DNA from: Yersinia aldovae ATCC 35236
GTDB lineage: Bacteria; Pseudomonadota; Gammaproteobacteria; Enterobacterales; Enterobacteriaceae
DNA length: 64,000 nt
Assembly: GCF_000173735.1 (NCBI RefSeq)
Contig: NZ_ACCB01000022.1
Coordinates: 1 to 64,000, forward strand
Direction: 5' to 3'
Shown here one piece after another: positions 10,012 through 20,745 of this stretch. Position 1 is the first letter of the stretch. The number at the start of each line of letters is the position of its first letter. The position numbers and the translations under genes are program-made. The notes beneath the pieces were generated by a model. The model was not told the DNA's origin. It saw only the letters and a list, made by a program, of their open reading frames with translations, and did not search any database.

Positions 10012-10392
10012 TCAGCGCCGTTTTTGTTGCGACAGGTCAATAACCGGTATGCGCAACATAAAGGTCAACAATATGATTAGTATCAGAAGTAATATGCCTC
10101 TCACCCACCAAATTTTCACTAACCAAAGTGAAAGGGAAAATGTTAGCAGGGTAATCAATACTGCTTTCCATTTCGCCCCAGGAGGTAACGCACGGTGCTG
10201 TTGCCAACTTCGGATATAGCTGCCAAACCACGAACGATAGAGCAGCCAATGGTGAAAACGGGGCGAAGAACGTGCAAAACACCCTGCCGCCAGCAACAAA
10301 AAAGGCGTTGTGGGTAAAAGAGGAAGCACGACACCTAAGGTCGCCAATACAACCGCTAACCACCCCAGTGCTATTAACAACCAACGAGACAT
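10012..10392 (-). CDS. ybaN: YbaN family inner membrane protein (DUF454)
   Basis: A small inner-membrane protein of unknown function, 126 residues. Hydrophobic segments lie at about residues 4-35 (a hairpin containing VLPLLPTTPFLLLAAGCF, the hallmark of the DUF454 family) and 75-110. The loop between them carries the conserved ARSSPRFHHWLL and RALPPGAKWKA. The start ATG at 10392 has the ribosome binding site AAAGGGAG. It is divergent from priC, as in other enterobacteria. Confidence 0.93.
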   Translation of the reverse strand: MSRWLLIALGWLAVVLATLGVVLPLLPTTPFLLLAAGCFARSSPRFHHWLLYRSWFGSYIRSWQQHRALPPGAKWKAVLITLLTFSLSLWLVKIWWVRGILLLILIILLTFMLRIPVIDLSQQKRR

Positions 10393-10574
10393 ATACTCCC
10401 TTTATAATACTAAACAACATGGCGTTATCATTAACGTATGCGTTGCTGACCTTCAACAGATATTATTGCCATTATGACTACAACTGGGTTCATCCCCTTT
10501 TATATACCTGTCAGACCGCTTGTAACCCCCGCAGTTCATAGGCAAGCTAGCGGCAAACGTTCAGGAGAAGCGCC

Positions 10575-11111
10575 ATGAGTACAGAAAAGTTATTGCAGGT
10601 GCTTGAAAGCCAGATCGAAGCACTGTCGACACAAATCGCTCCGCAGGCCAATGCCCCTTCACAACAGGCACGCTTTGACCTGAATCTGTTTGGTAATCAT
10701 GGTAACCGTTTTCGCGATTACCTACAGGAAGTTCGCAAAAACATGACGCAACTGAAACAGGTTGTTGCACAAAGCCGTACACAGCAGGTTGCGTTCCTGG
10801 CGGAAAAACTGGTCGCCCAAATTTCTGCGCTACAAAGAGAACTTGCCACACAAAAGCTGCGAAAATCCAATCCTGAACCCCGCGATACCAAGATGGACCC
10901 TTACCACAAGCTGGCTGAGCATCAAGATTATGAGCGGCGAATTCTGGTAATGATCCACGATAGAGAGAGCCAACTGGGTAAACAGAGTCTGTTATCCGAA
11001 CAGCAAAAAATCCAAAAAGAGCTGGCCGCACTGGAGGGCCGCTTGATGCGCTGCCGCCAGGCATTAATCAAAATAGAGCGCAGTATTGAACGAAAAGAGA
11101 ACGGTTTTTGA
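10575..11111 (+). CDS. priC: Primosomal replication protein N'' (PriC)
   Basis: PriC helps reload DnaB helicase at abandoned forks and binds SSB. The 178-residue product is almost entirely helical and rich in Gln, Leu and Arg, with the family landmarks RFDLNLFGNHGNRFRDYLQE and the C-terminal ALEGRLMRCRQALIKIE. ATG 10575 is preceded by AGGAG. ybaM follows about 140 bp later on the same strand. Antisense frames over this gene are composition shadows. Confidence 0.95.
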   Translation: MSTEKLLQVLESQIEALSTQIAPQANAPSQQARFDLNLFGNHGNRFRDYLQEVRKNMTQLKQVVAQSRTQQVAFLAEKLVAQISALQRELATQKLRKSNPEPRDTKMDPYHKLAEHQDYERRILVMIHDRESQLGKQSLLSEQQKIQKELAALEGRLMRCRQALIKIERSIERKENGF

Positions 11112-11249
11112 ATATTTGTCACATTTTTTGAATTGATAGGGTTCCGGCATCGATTTGTTCTCTATAATATTTATGAATCGATTGAAGCCAGATAGCAATC
11201 TGCTGTATGACTTCCCTATTAACTGAAGATTAAAAATGTTGGCTACCTT

Positions 11250-11405
11250 ATGTCAGTTGAACAAGCTTCACCAGAATTGCAACTGGCAGTAGATCTTATC
11301 TATCTGCTCGAATGCAATGAAATCGCGCCGGAAACTGCATTGGCCGCGTTGGCAATCGTGCAACTTGATTATCAACGTAAGCTCGGTCATAAAATCTCAG
11401 ATTGA
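11250..11405 (+). CDS. ybaM: YbaM/RsmS family small protein (DUF2496)
   Basis: A 51-residue acidic helical protein beginning MSVEQASPELQLAVDLIYLL and ending HKISD. It corresponds to E. coli YbaM (53 residues), named RsmS in plant-pathogenic relatives, where it affects regulation. The position after priC and before convergent mscK is conserved. It is followed at once by a 12-bp inverted repeat. Confidence 0.88.
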   Translation: MSVEQASPELQLAVDLIYLLECNEIAPETALAALAIVQLDYQRKLGHKISD

Positions 11406-11427
11406 ATATTCCGACTACGCGTTTAAT

Positions 11428-11466
11428 ACTTATCAGGCTGACGAAAAAGAGTCGAGCCTGATAAGT
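11428..11466. terminator. Hairpin between convergent ybaM and mscK
   Basis: ACTTATCAGGCT pairs exactly with AGCCTGATAAGT (12 bp, 15-base loop) in the gap between two converging genes. No long T-run follows on either side, but position and strength suggest a shared terminator. Confidence 0.65.
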
Positions 11467-11473
11467 TATGTTA

Positions 11474-14400
11474 TCAAGCCAGTGGCTTGTTGATATCCGG
11501 TAAGTCTGGTTTAGTATCACCTAAACCAGATTGCGGTACAGGTAAGCCTTTAGCATCAAGCGGGCGACTCACTTCTTGTACCTCGGTGCCATCCGCCTTA
11601 TGCAGATACACTTCCAACTGATTGAATGCGATATTGATGTCATTTTCACGGCATAATTTATCAATTGCACGATTCAATTCGTCTACCGTATAACTGCGAT
11701 CGCGTAATTCCCGCACATACAAACGCAGCTCGTGATCCAGAGTGCTGGCTCCAAAGTTAAGGAAGAACACCTGAGGCTCAGGATCTGTCATGACACGATG
11801 GTTTTCATGAGCGGCCTGCAGAAGTATCTCTTTTACTTTTTCCAAATCAGAACCGTACGCAACCCCCACTTTAATAATTATTCGGGTGATGGTATCGGAC
11901 AGTGACCAGTTAATCAGGCGCTCTGTGACAAATGCTTTATTCGGGATAATCACTTCTTTGCGGTCAAAATCGGTGATTGTCGTCGCCCGAATACGTATTT
12001 TACTGACATTGCCCGAGAAGGTACCAATGGTGATGGTGTCGCCGATACGAACTGGACGTTCAAATAGAATAATCAAGCCCGAGACAAAGTTGGCAAAGAT
12101 TTCCTGCAAGCCGAACCCTAAACCGACCGACAGCGCAGCAACCAGCCACTGCAATTTATCCCACGATACACCCAGTGAACTCAGCGCAGTTATCCCGCCG
12201 ATGGCGGTAATAAGGTAAGTTAGGATAGTGGTGATGGCATATGAAGTGCCCTGTCGCAGTTGTAGACGTGACAGTACCACGACCTCAAGCAAGCCGGGCA
12301 GGTTGCGCGTCAAAATGTAAGCAACGACCAACGCCATCAGAGCCACTAGCATATTGCCCAACGTCACCGCCTGCGTGACGCCCGCGCCAGCAACTGTGGT
12401 GCTGTAATGCCATAAAGAGATACTATCCAGATAAGAGATAACCGTAATCAGATCGGCCCAGATCCAGTAGAAACAGGTGGCGAAAATCACGAACAGCGCC
12501 AAGGTGGTCAAACGCAATGACTGCTGGTTAATTTGATCCAGTGCCAATGGGGGTTCTTCTACGGGTTCGCTACCTTCAGCCCCCTCTTTTGCCAAACTTT
12601 GCCTTCGGGCAATCGCTCGACGATAAGCCAAACGCCGCGCTGCAACACCTAAGCCACGGATTGCCGTCAGATAAACAATATTCCATAGGAATAATAAGTA
12701 CAGGCTATCTATCCAACGCCCTGCAAGTTGTAACGTCGTATAGAAATACCCTGCTACCATTAAACCTATCAATATAATGGGTGTGGTAGCCACTGCGGTA
12801 ACAATGACTAACCGCACCGCATGGGAGTCTTTCTCGCGCCAGCTATCACGGCAGAATGGGTAGACAAATAACGCTAATAATGCCAAGGCAATAACAATCA
12901 CGACCTGCCCGATAACATCATCAACCAATCGTAGCGGGCTTTTATCACCCAATGCAGACCAGAATATCACGGGCAGTAACGCCCCCCCTAAGCGCACCAT
13001 CTGACGGCGATAATGCGCGCAGCGGTCAACCGCTATCATAAAGTGCCGTTCAGTAATCCCGCCGGGGGACAACATGCGATAAGTCAGATCGAATACCAGC
13101 CAGAACAGCGCCAAACGCTGGAAGAAGCTCCAAAATAATTCGCTGAGATTGAAGTCAGAGCGCAGACACCAGTAACCAATACCTAATATAACTAATGAGC
13201 CGGGTAAAACTTTCAGCAAGGTCAGCAGAATAGCATTTGGGGTGTGCATTTGGCTGTCGTGTTTTAATTGCCCGACATCGGCGGCCAACCGGTTCAGATG
13301 CTTATTAATGACACCATAACGGGAGCGGATTACCCCAGCTACAAGTAGCATTGGTATCAGGAAAACCAGCGAATTAATGAGGCCAGTCAAAACATCACCC
13401 AGTGACAGAGTAAAGTTGAAGCTGCTCAGTTCGGCTTTGAGAGCACCTGGCAATGCTTTCAGCCAGGACCAATCCATCGGTTTATTGCTGCTAACCCAAA
13501 AAATCTGCTGTGTTAGCGTGTGTTGTAGCGATTCATTAACACTCAGTAGCTGTTGCTGGTTAATTTGCAGATTAATTGCCAGTGTCAGTTGGTTACCTAG
13601 CTGTTTATTGAGTTGATCCAGCAGCTCACGACGAATGTCAACAATCTGCCCCAGTGCATCTTCTACGTCTGAGTTAATCTTTTCTTTGCTCTCATTAATC
13701 AGGGTTTGGATGTAATCATCCCCCTGGAATAGCTGGTCGCGCTGCTGATTAATTTCAAATTGCTCTAGCCGCAAATCAGCAATGCGCGGCCCCATATTGG
13801 TAATCAAACCGGAGGCGGGTAAGTTTAGCTGCTGCTGGTACAGAATACGTGATAGCAGCAAACTGCCGCGCAATACCGTGATTTGCTCTTTGAGATTCCG
13901 CTCAGATTGCAGCGCACGATCCAGCCAGTTTTTTACTCTGATATTCTGTTGAACCAGTGTGTTACCTTCTTTCGTGGCGTTAATTAGCCGTTGGCTCAAC
14001 TCTTTGTTAATCGCCAATTCACGGCTGACGAGCGGGTCATTCTGGATATCGGTGGCATCATTCGGCACCTGAGCTTCTTTGGCTGTTTTTTCCGAAAGAA
14101 TCAACCGCTTACCACTGACAACCTCTTGCAGCAACTGAATATAACGCTCCAGTTGGTTAATGTGAGCGGTGGTGTAATCCCGCTGTTTTTGCAGTAAATC
14201 TTGTAACGTGGTATTGGCTTCCAGGTTTTTACGTTGTAAATCCAGTTGCGCATTGAGCATTACCTGCTCAGTTAACAGCTCTTGTTGCTGGCTAGGACGT
14301 AAAACCTCCGGGTTTGGGGACAATCCATTCAGTTGATTGCGAATCTGCATTAAACGCATAGATGCGTTATACATCGCACTCTGCACCCGTTCGGGCTGAG

Positions 14401-14938
14401 TTTGTAGAGAGATCAATTGGCTATTGTAGGCTGAGAGGTCTTCCTGAGCGGATTGCAAATCGTCCAGGGTTTCATTCAAACGCGACTCTAATTGGCGCAG
14501 AGAATAGTTTGCCAGTGACTCACGCGTTAATGTATCTGCTGAACTATTCTTAAGTGCATCCAACCCCTCAGTGGCCTGACGTAGCTTCACCGGAGCTTGT
14601 GCTAATTGTTGTTTAAGCTGATTGGCTTCCTGACGGGTGCGTTCAATGGTATCAAGGTACTCTAACGTCTTGGTGAGATCCTGCTGCGACAGCTTTTCCG
14701 CTGGCGACAATATTTTTTGTTTGGATAACGCATCTAACTGACTCATCACTTCATTGCGGGTCGGAACATCAATATTGATTCCCGCCGCAAATACCGACGA
14801 CATGCAAATCAAACTAATTATAAGCATGGTAACCATCATCCACTGGCGTAATAAAAATACGCCCGATGACGCGGTCAATGGCAATGAAAAGCGTGAATAC
14901 AGGACTAAAGAAGATTGTGCATGAAATCTGCTGTTCAT
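11474..14938 (-). CDS. mscK: Mechanosensitive channel MscK (KefA)
   Basis: Large potassium-dependent mechanosensitive channel of the inner membrane that protects against osmotic downshock. The 1154-residue product has an N-terminal signal segment (about 34-52, ending SVFAAG), a long periplasmic coiled-coil region rich in Gln and Leu (about 60-480), about eleven membrane segments, and a C-terminal MscS domain with the pore helix LQWLVAALSVGLGFGLQEIFANFVSGLIILFERP region and the beta domain IRATTITDFDRKEVIIPNK. E. coli MscK is about 1120 residues, so a shorter start, for example the in-frame Met34, is possible. Confidence 0.95.
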   Translation of the reverse strand: MNSRFHAQSSLVLYSRFSLPLTASSGVFLLRQWMMVTMLIISLICMSSVFAAGINIDVPTRNEVMSQLDALSKQKILSPAEKLSQQDLTKTLEYLDTIERTRQEANQLKQQLAQAPVKLRQATEGLDALKNSSADTLTRESLANYSLRQLESRLNETLDDLQSAQEDLSAYNSQLISLQTQPERVQSAMYNASMRLMQIRNQLNGLSPNPEVLRPSQQQELLTEQVMLNAQLDLQRKNLEANTTLQDLLQKQRDYTTAHINQLERYIQLLQEVVSGKRLILSEKTAKEAQVPNDATDIQNDPLVSRELAINKELSQRLINATKEGNTLVQQNIRVKNWLDRALQSERNLKEQITVLRGSLLLSRILYQQQLNLPASGLITNMGPRIADLRLEQFEINQQRDQLFQGDDYIQTLINESKEKINSDVEDALGQIVDIRRELLDQLNKQLGNQLTLAINLQINQQQLLSVNESLQHTLTQQIFWVSSNKPMDWSWLKALPGALKAELSSFNFTLSLGDVLTGLINSLVFLIPMLLVAGVIRSRYGVINKHLNRLAADVGQLKHDSQMHTPNAILLTLLKVLPGSLVILGIGYWCLRSDFNLSELFWSFFQRLALFWLVFDLTYRMLSPGGITERHFMIAVDRCAHYRRQMVRLGGALLPVIFWSALGDKSPLRLVDDVIGQVVIVIALALLALFVYPFCRDSWREKDSHAVRLVIVTAVATTPIILIGLMVAGYFYTTLQLAGRWIDSLYLLFLWNIVYLTAIRGLGVAARRLAYRRAIARRQSLAKEGAEGSEPVEEPPLALDQINQQSLRLTTLALFVIFATCFYWIWADLITVISYLDSISLWHYSTTVAGAGVTQAVTLGNMLVALMALVVAYILTRNLPGLLEVVVLSRLQLRQGTSYAITTILTYLITAIGGITALSSLGVSWDKLQWLVAALSVGLGFGLQEIFANFVSGLIILFERPVRIGDTITIGTFSGNVSKIRIRATTITDFDRKEVIIPNKAFVTERLINWSLSDTITRIIIKVGVAYGSDLEKVKEILLQAAHENHRVMTDPEPQVFFLNFGASTLDHELRLYVRELRDRSYTVDELNRAIDKLCRENDINIAFNQLEVYLHKADGTEVQEVSRPLDAKGLPVPQSGLGDTKPDLPDINKPLA

Positions 14939-15127
14939 ATTTGAACTTCATTTCAACAGAGAGGCTGAAATCCTATCACGTTCAGTCTCGGGCCATAATA
15001 AGAAAAGTCTTTCAGAGCATGAATGGCTGTAAGAATGCGGGCCGTTACGCACTTGTGATTGAAGAGGATGTAACAACTAGCAATATCAGTTGATGAGTAA
15101 ACGAAATCACAGTAAGCCTCTAATGGT

Positions 15128-15505
15128 TTAGAACGTCAAAACCTTATCTGCCGCCAGAGTCCATTGAGCAAGCTCCACCAGCGTACCAATCTCTACACCC
15201 TCAACCAATGTTAACCCACTCACGCCACGGGCATCGGCACAGGTTTTGCACAATTTAACTGGCACATTCTGGGCAGTCAGAATTTCCAGCATTTGCTGTA
15301 AATTATAACCTTCGCGTGGCTGCTGCCCCTTCAAACCGGCAATTACCGCATCCGACATCAGGAATAGGCGCAAATCCAGGCAAACTTGCTGTTCTTTTAA
15401 AGTAATAGATAAACGCAGCGCATTGAATAAAGATTCATGACCATAAGCGGCACCATTGGCAATCACAACCAGCGAACTCATCTTTTCACTCATATTTGTA
15501 TTCAT
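15128..15505 (-). CDS. ychN: DsrE/DsrF-like protein YchN
   Basis: A small soluble protein of the DsrE sulfur-relay fold, 125 residues, matching E. coli YchN (117 residues), which forms hexamers; its role is not settled. Landmarks are VVIANGAAYGHESLFNALRL, the segment LFLMSDAV and the conserved cysteines in VKLCKTCADARG. The tail LAQWTLAADKVLTF is nearly invariant. The ribosome binding site AAGGAAA supports ATG 15505. In E. coli ychN is not in this neighbourhood; here it lies between mscK and acrR, 16 bp after acrR on the same strand, so it may be co-transcribed with the repressor gene. Confidence 0.93.
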   Translation of the reverse strand: MNTNMSEKMSSLVVIANGAAYGHESLFNALRLSITLKEQQVCLDLRLFLMSDAVIAGLKGQQPREGYNLQQMLEILTAQNVPVKLCKTCADARGVSGLTLVEGVEIGTLVELAQWTLAADKVLTF

Positions 15506-15521
15506 ATCACTTTCCTTCCAG

Positions 15522-16178
15522 TTAATCCGATAGCTTGCTATTAGCCTCTTTGCGTAATGAAAGACTATAGTTCAGCATTTCCAGGTAGGCATCGATTAAT
15601 ACCGGAGCTTCTTGTTTTATATCAAAACTTTCTGGCATATAAAGCCAATTTTCCATCAAGCCGGTAATATAGGCTCTCATGATAATCGCAGCACGACGCG
15701 TATCAAGATTTGCTGGTAATTGATTGGCCGAAATACAGCCTTGCAAAGCCAGTTCAATTCGCTCATAACTAGCTAAATCAAGGACTTTACGCGCGTCATG
15801 GACAGAGGTCATTTCACCGACAAACTCACACTTATGGAATACAATCTCCATCAAAGCACGACGTCGGCGGTCCTCGCGGGTGGAAACCAGAATATAAATA
15901 AGGATTTCACGCAATATACGGAGTGGATTATCGGGATATTTTGCCTGATACTCTAACTCGAGCTGATCAATTTTAGACTCTGATGACTCCCAAACTTCGT
16001 TAAACAGGTCTACCTTGTTTTTGAAGTGCCAGTAAATAGCGCCTCGGGTTACGCCCGCGGCGACAGCAATATCAGTAAGAGAGGTGCCGGAAACACCATG
16101 CGCGGAGAATTCCCGCACTGCGGCATCCAGAATATGTTGCCGGGTCTCTTCGGCTTGCTGTTTGGTTTTTCGTGCCAT
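15522..16178 (-). CDS. acrR: TetR-family repressor AcrR
   Basis: Repressor of the acrAB multidrug efflux operon, relieved by binding of drugs. The 218-residue product has an N-terminal helix-turn-helix ([21 protein letters not shown], about residues 32-52) and an all-helical ligand domain. It is divergent from acrA across a 144-bp region that contains the 24-bp operator. The stop lies just before ychN. Confidence 0.97.
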   Translation of the reverse strand: MARKTKQQAEETRQHILDAAVREFSAHGVSGTSLTDIAVAAGVTRGAIYWHFKNKVDLFNEVWESSESKIDQLELEYQAKYPDNPLRILREILIYILVSTREDRRRRALMEIVFHKCEFVGEMTSVHDARKVLDLASYERIELALQGCISANQLPANLDTRRAAIIMRAYITGLMENWLYMPESFDIKQEAPVLIDAYLEMLNYSLSLRKEANSKLSD

Positions 16179-16206
16179 AGGGTTGTTTTTTCGAGGGGGT
16201 GCGATT

Positions 16207-16230
16207 TACATACATTCACGAATGTATGTA
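16207..16230. promoter_or_regulatory. AcrR operator
   Basis: The 24-bp inverted repeat TACATACATT-CACG-AATGTATGTA differs from a perfect palindrome only at the centre and matches the known E. coli AcrR operator almost base for base. It lies between the divergent acrR and acrA genes. Confidence 0.92.
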
Positions 16231-16322
16231 CCATAGCACGCACATACAATTTACGCAGCAATGGGTTTTAAAGCTTGTGATCCATTGAATTAAATTAAAA
16301 ATCGGACACTTGAGGTTTATCT

Positions 16323-17510
16323 ATGAGCAAAAACAGAGGGGTAATGCCTCTGGCTGCAATTCTGGTACTTTCAGGCAGCTTAGTACTTATAGGATGTAAT
16401 GATAAAGATGCGGCACAAGCCCATGCTCAACAGGCTCCTGAAGTTGGTATTGTGACATTGAAAGCAGCACCGCTGAATATCACAACCGAACTACCGGGCC
16501 GCACGTCCGCATTCCGTATTGCAGAAGTTCGTCCGCAAGTTAGCGGTATTATCCTTAAACGTAACTATGTTGAAGGCAGTGATGTCACCGCCGGAACATC
16601 CCTTTATCAAATTGATCCGGCGACTTACCAGGCCGCTTATGACAGCGCTAAAGGTGATTTAGCCAAAGCACAAGCCGCCGCTGAAATTGCGCGTCTGACG
16701 GTAAACCGCTACAAACCATTACTGGGTACCAACTACATCAGTAAACAAGAGTATGATCAGGCGGTGTCTGATTCTATGCAGGCCAATGCTGCGGTTCTGG
16801 CAGCGAAAGCCGCTGTGGAAACTGCCCGCATTAACCTGGCATATACTCAAGTAACCTCGCCTATCACTGGCCGTACAGGTAAATCTTCAGTTACCGAAGG
16901 CGCTCTGGTAACCAGTGGTCAGGCGACAGCAATGACCACGGTTCAACAACTTGATCCAATGTACGTTGATGTAACGCAATCAAGTGACGAGTTCCTACGC
17001 CTGAAAAAAGAGCTGGCTGATGGCACGCTCAAGCAGGAAAACGGTAAAGCTAAGGTTCGTTTGTTGCTGCAAAACGGCACTGAATATGCTGAAACCGGGA
17101 CACTGGAGTTCTCGGGTGTGACCGTCGATGAAACCACCGGTTCAATTACTATCCGCGCTATCTTCCCTAACCCGAATGAAGCGCTGCTGCCAGGAATGTT
17201 CGTTCGCGCCCGTTTGGATGAAGGTGTGCGACCTGATGCGCTGTTAGTGCCGCAACAAGGTGTTACCCGTAACCCGCGTGGTGAAGCAACGGCAATGGTG
17301 GTTGGTGCAGATAACAAAGTTGAAATGCGCACGCTGACCGCTAATCAGGCTATTGGTAATAAGTGGTTGGTTACTGACGGATTGAAAGCAGGTGATCGCC
17401 TGATTGTTTCCGGCTTGCAGAAAATCAAACCGGGCGTACAGGTTAAAGTGCAGGAAGTTACTGACCCGGCGCAAAAACCAGCCCCGGCTGAAACAGCGAA
17501 GAAGTCTTAA
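16323..17510 (+). CDS. acrA: Efflux periplasmic adaptor AcrA
   Basis: Membrane fusion protein linking AcrB to TolC. The 395-residue lipoprotein precursor has a signal peptide with lipobox LIGC (lipidated Cys25). It then shows a split lipoyl domain (IAEVRPQVSGIILKRNYVEG and the second half VTSPITGRTGKSSVTEG) flanking an alpha-hairpin of Ala/Lys-rich coiled coil (about 100-170), followed by beta-barrel and membrane-proximal domains. GAGG precedes the start. acrB follows after 16 bp, so the two form one operon controlled by AcrR. Confidence 0.98.
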   Translation: MSKNRGVMPLAAILVLSGSLVLIGCNDKDAAQAHAQQAPEVGIVTLKAAPLNITTELPGRTSAFRIAEVRPQVSGIILKRNYVEGSDVTAGTSLYQIDPATYQAAYDSAKGDLAKAQAAAEIARLTVNRYKPLLGTNYISKQEYDQAVSDSMQANAAVLAAKAAVETARINLAYTQVTSPITGRTGKSSVTEGALVTSGQATAMTTVQQLDPMYVDVTQSSDEFLRLKKELADGTLKQENGKAKVRLLLQNGTEYAETGTLEFSGVTVDETTGSITIRAIFPNPNEALLPGMFVRARLDEGVRPDALLVPQQGVTRNPRGEATAMVVGADNKVEMRTLTANQAIGNKWLVTDGLKAGDRLIVSGLQKIKPGVQVKVQEVTDPAQKPAPAETAKKS

Positions 17511-17526
17511 AAGGAGCCGGTAATTC

Positions 17527-20500
17527 ATGGCTAAGTACTTTATAGATCGCCCTATTTTCGCATGGGTTATCGCCATCATCATCATGTTGGCGGGTGCCCT
17601 TGCGATAATGAAATTACCCGTTGCGCAGTATCCAACCATCGCGCCACCGGCAATTTCAATCTCCGCCAACTATCCAGGCGCCGATGCGACCACTGTGCAG
17701 AATACAGTAACGCAGGTTATCGAACAGAACATGAACGGTATCGATAACCTGTTATATATGTCTTCCAGCAGTGACTCATCCGGTAGCGTGCAGTTGACGT
17801 TGACCTTTAACTCAGGCACTGATCCGGATATCGCTCAGGTTCAGGTCCAGAACAAACTGCAATTGGCCATGCCATTGCTGCCGCAAGAAGTGCAGCAGCA
17901 AGGTGTGAGTGTTGAAAAGTCCAGTAGTAGCTTCCTGATGGTGGCCGGCTTTATTTCTGAAGACGGCACCATGCAACAGGAAGATATCGCTGACTATGTA
18001 GGTTCTAACATCAAAGATCCTATCAGCCGTACCGCTGGGGTGGGGGATGTTCAGTTATTCGGTTCCCAATACGCAATGCGTATCTGGATGGACCCGCACA
18101 AACTGAATAACTTCGGCCTGACGCCGGTTGATGTTATCAATGCTATCAAAGTGCAGAACAACCAGGTAGCAGCCGGTCAGCTCGGCGGCACGCCACCAGT
18201 ACCGGGTCAGGAACTGAACTCATCAATCATTGCGCAGACCCGGTTAACTAACGCGGAAGAATTCAGCCAGATCTTGCTGAAAGTCAATACTGACGGCTCT
18301 CAGGTGCGCCTGAAAGATGTGGCTATCGTTCAACTGGGTGCTGAAAGTTATAACGTCATCGCCCGTTATAACGGTAAACCTGCTGCGGGTATTGGTATTA
18401 AGCTGGCAACCGGTGCTAACGCCCTGAACACCTCTGCGGCGGTTAAAGCCGAACTGGAAAAATTGCAACCCTTCTTCCCTGCCGGGTTGAAAGTGGTTTA
18501 TCCGTACGACACCACACCATTCGTTAAGATTTCAATCCACGAAGTGGTTAAGACGCTGATAGAAGCTATTATTCTGGTGTTCCTGGTAATGTACCTGTTC
18601 CTGCAAAACTTCCGCGCAACCTTGATCCCAACGATTGCAGTGCCGGTAGTATTGCTAGGTACCTTTGCCATACTTTCTGTTTTTGGCTATTCGATAAACA
18701 CCCTAACGATGTTCGGGATGGTGTTGGCGATAGGGCTATTGGTGGATGACGCCATCGTCGTGGTAGAAAACGTCGAACGTGTCATGCAAGAAGAAGGGTT
18801 ACCACCGAAAGAAGCCACCAAGAAGTCGATGGAGCAGATCCAGGGCGCATTGGTGGGGATCGCGATGGTACTGTCGGCGGTATTTATCCCGATGGCCTTC
18901 TTCGGCGGTGCAACCGGGGCGATTTATCGTCAGTTCTCTATTACTATCGTTTCGGCAATGGTGCTCTCGGTTCTGGTGGCATTGATTCTGACACCCGCGC
19001 TGTGCGCCACCATGCTAAAACCTATCGCCAAAGGCGAACATGGGCCGAAAACCGGCTTCTTCGGTTGGTTTAACCGCATGTTCGAAAAAAGCACTCACCA
19101 CTATACTGACAGCGTAGCCAACATTCTGCGCAGCACTGGCCGTTATTTGTTGATCTACCTGGCAATTGTAGTTGGTATGGGCGTGCTGTTCCTGCGTTTA
19201 CCTTCTTCATTTTTGCCAGAAGAAGATCAGGGCGTGTTCCTAACGATGGTGCAGATGCCAGCAGGTGCGACACAAGAACGTACTCAGAAAGTGCTCAATC
19301 AGGTGACTGACTATTACCTCGACAAAGAAAAAGATGTCGTTAACTCGGTGTTTACCGTTAACGGCTTCGGTTTTAGTGGTCAGGGGCAGAATACCGGTCT
19401 GGCATTCATCAGTCTTAAAGACTGGAGCGAACGTCCGGGGGCTGAAAACAAGGTTCCGGCAATTGTAGATCGTGCATCCGCAGCCTTCTCGCAAATTAAA
19501 GACGGTTTGGTGTTCGCCTTTAACTTACCCGCCATTGTTGAATTGGGTACGGCTACCGGTTTCGACTTCCAGTTGATTGATCAGGGTAACGTCGGGCATC
19601 AGAAATTAACCGAAGCACGTAACCAACTGTTTGGCATGGCGGCACAACATCCGGATATGCTGATCGGGATGCGGCCGAACGGGTTGGAAGATACGCCGCA
19701 GTTCAAAGTGGAAGTGGATCAGGAGAAAGCCCAGGCTCTGGGAGTCTCTATCTCTGACATCAATACTACGCTCGGTTCAGCTATGGGCGGCAACTATGTA
19801 AACGACTTTATCGACCGTGGTCGTGTGAAGAAAGTCTATGTCCAGGCTGCTGCACCATTCCGCATGTTACCGGATGATATTGATAAGTGGTATGTCCGTA
19901 ACAACGTCGGTCAGATGGTATCGTTTAATACCTTCTCCAGCGCGAAATGGGAATACGGTTCACCGCGACTTGAACGCTACAACGGGTTGCCATCAATGGA
20001 AATCCTGGGTCAGGCTGCACCGGGTAAAAGTACCGGTGAGGCAATGGACCTGATGCAGGAGTTGGCATCTAAATTACCAAGCGGCGTCGGTTATGACTGG
20101 ACGGGAATGTCCTATCAGGAACGTCTGTCTGGTAATCAGGCTCCGGCACTGTATGCCATCTCGCTGATAGTCGTGTTCCTGTGTCTGGCGGCGTTGTATG
20201 AAAGCTGGTCGATTCCGTTCTCCGTAATGTTGGTGGTACCACTGGGTGTCGTGGGTGCGTTACTGGCCGCTTCCTTACGCGGTCTGAATAACGACGTTTA
20301 CTTCCAGGTGGGCTTATTGACCACTATCGGGCTATCGGCCAAGAACGCCATTTTGATTGTTGAGTTCGCCAAGGACTTAATGGATAAAGAAGGCAAAGGC
20401 CTGGTGGAATCAACACTGGAAGCGGTTCGTATGCGTTTGCGTCCAATTCTGATGACCTCACTGGCCTTTATCCTTGGGGTTCTGCCACTGGTTATCAGTA

Positions 20501-20679
20501 GTGGTGCAGGCTCTGGCGCACAGAACGCGGTAGGTACCGGTGTTATGGGCGGGATGATCACCGCGACCGTATTGGCTATCTTCTTTGTTCCGGTATTCTT
20601 TGTGGTGGTTCGCCGCCGCTTCAGTAGAAAAAATGAAGATATAGAGCACACTCATGCGGTTGACCATACGGTGAAGTAA
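17527..20679 (+). CDS. acrB: RND multidrug efflux transporter AcrB
   Basis: Proton-driven inner-membrane pump of the AcrAB-TolC system, a trimer with broad substrate range. The 1050-residue product has the RND plan: TM1 at 10-28, a large periplasmic loop, TM2-6, a second loop and TM8-12. The proton-relay aspartates are in [16 protein letters not shown] (TM4) and the partner Lys in [13 protein letters not shown] (TM10). The length equals E. coli AcrB. A strong terminator follows. Confidence 0.98.
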   Translation: MAKYFIDRPIFAWVIAIIIMLAGALAIMKLPVAQYPTIAPPAISISANYPGADATTVQNTVTQVIEQNMNGIDNLLYMSSSSDSSGSVQLTLTFNSGTDPDIAQVQVQNKLQLAMPLLPQEVQQQGVSVEKSSSSFLMVAGFISEDGTMQQEDIADYVGSNIKDPISRTAGVGDVQLFGSQYAMRIWMDPHKLNNFGLTPVDVINAIKVQNNQVAAGQLGGTPPVPGQELNSSIIAQTRLTNAEEFSQILLKVNTDGSQVRLKDVAIVQLGAESYNVIARYNGKPAAGIGIKLATGANALNTSAAVKAELEKLQPFFPAGLKVVYPYDTTPFVKISIHEVVKTLIEAIILVFLVMYLFLQNFRATLIPTIAVPVVLLGTFAILSVFGYSINTLTMFGMVLAIGLLVDDAIVVVENVERVMQEEGLPPKEATKKSMEQIQGALVGIAMVLSAVFIPMAFFGGATGAIYRQFSITIVSAMVLSVLVALILTPALCATMLKPIAKGEHGPKTGFFGWFNRMFEKSTHHYTDSVANILRSTGRYLLIYLAIVVGMGVLFLRLPSSFLPEEDQGVFLTMVQMPAGATQERTQKVLNQVTDYYLDKEKDVVNSVFTVNGFGFSGQGQNTGLAFISLKDWSERPGAENKVPAIVDRASAAFSQIKDGLVFAFNLPAIVELGTATGFDFQLIDQGNVGHQKLTEARNQLFGMAAQHPDMLIGMRPNGLEDTPQFKVEVDQEKAQALGVSISDINTTLGSAMGGNYVNDFIDRGRVKKVYVQAAAPFRMLPDDIDKWYVRNNVGQMVSFNTFSSAKWEYGSPRLERYNGLPSMEILGQAAPGKSTGEAMDLMQELASKLPSGVGYDWTGMSYQERLSGNQAPALYAISLIVVFLCLAALYESWSIPFSVMLVVPLGVVGALLAASLRGLNNDVYFQVGLLTTIGLSAKNAILIVEFAKDLMDKEGKGLVESTLEAVRMRLRPILMTSLAFILGVLPLVISSGAGSGAQNAVGTGVMGGMITATVLAIFFVPVFFVVVRRRFSRKNEDIEHTHAVDHTVK

Positions 20680-20718
20680 ATCGTATAGGTATTAGATACC
20701 GAGTTCATGTATTACCAT

Positions 20719-20745
20719 AAAGGCCGCTCAGCGGCCTTTTCTTTT
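20719..20745 (+). terminator. Intrinsic terminator after acrB
   Basis: AAAGGCCGC and GCGGCCTTT form a 9-bp stem with a TCA loop, followed by TTTCTTTT. Confidence 0.92.

Noticed and set aside
10561-11064. 167-codon antisense ORF over priC
   Set aside because: A composition shadow of the well-supported priC frame; Gly/Pro/Ser-rich without family likeness.
16231-16260. Possible MarA/SoxS/Rob box next to the AcrR operator
   Set aside because: ATAGCAC fits the first half of the marbox consensus but the second half does not fit well, so I did not list it as a feature.
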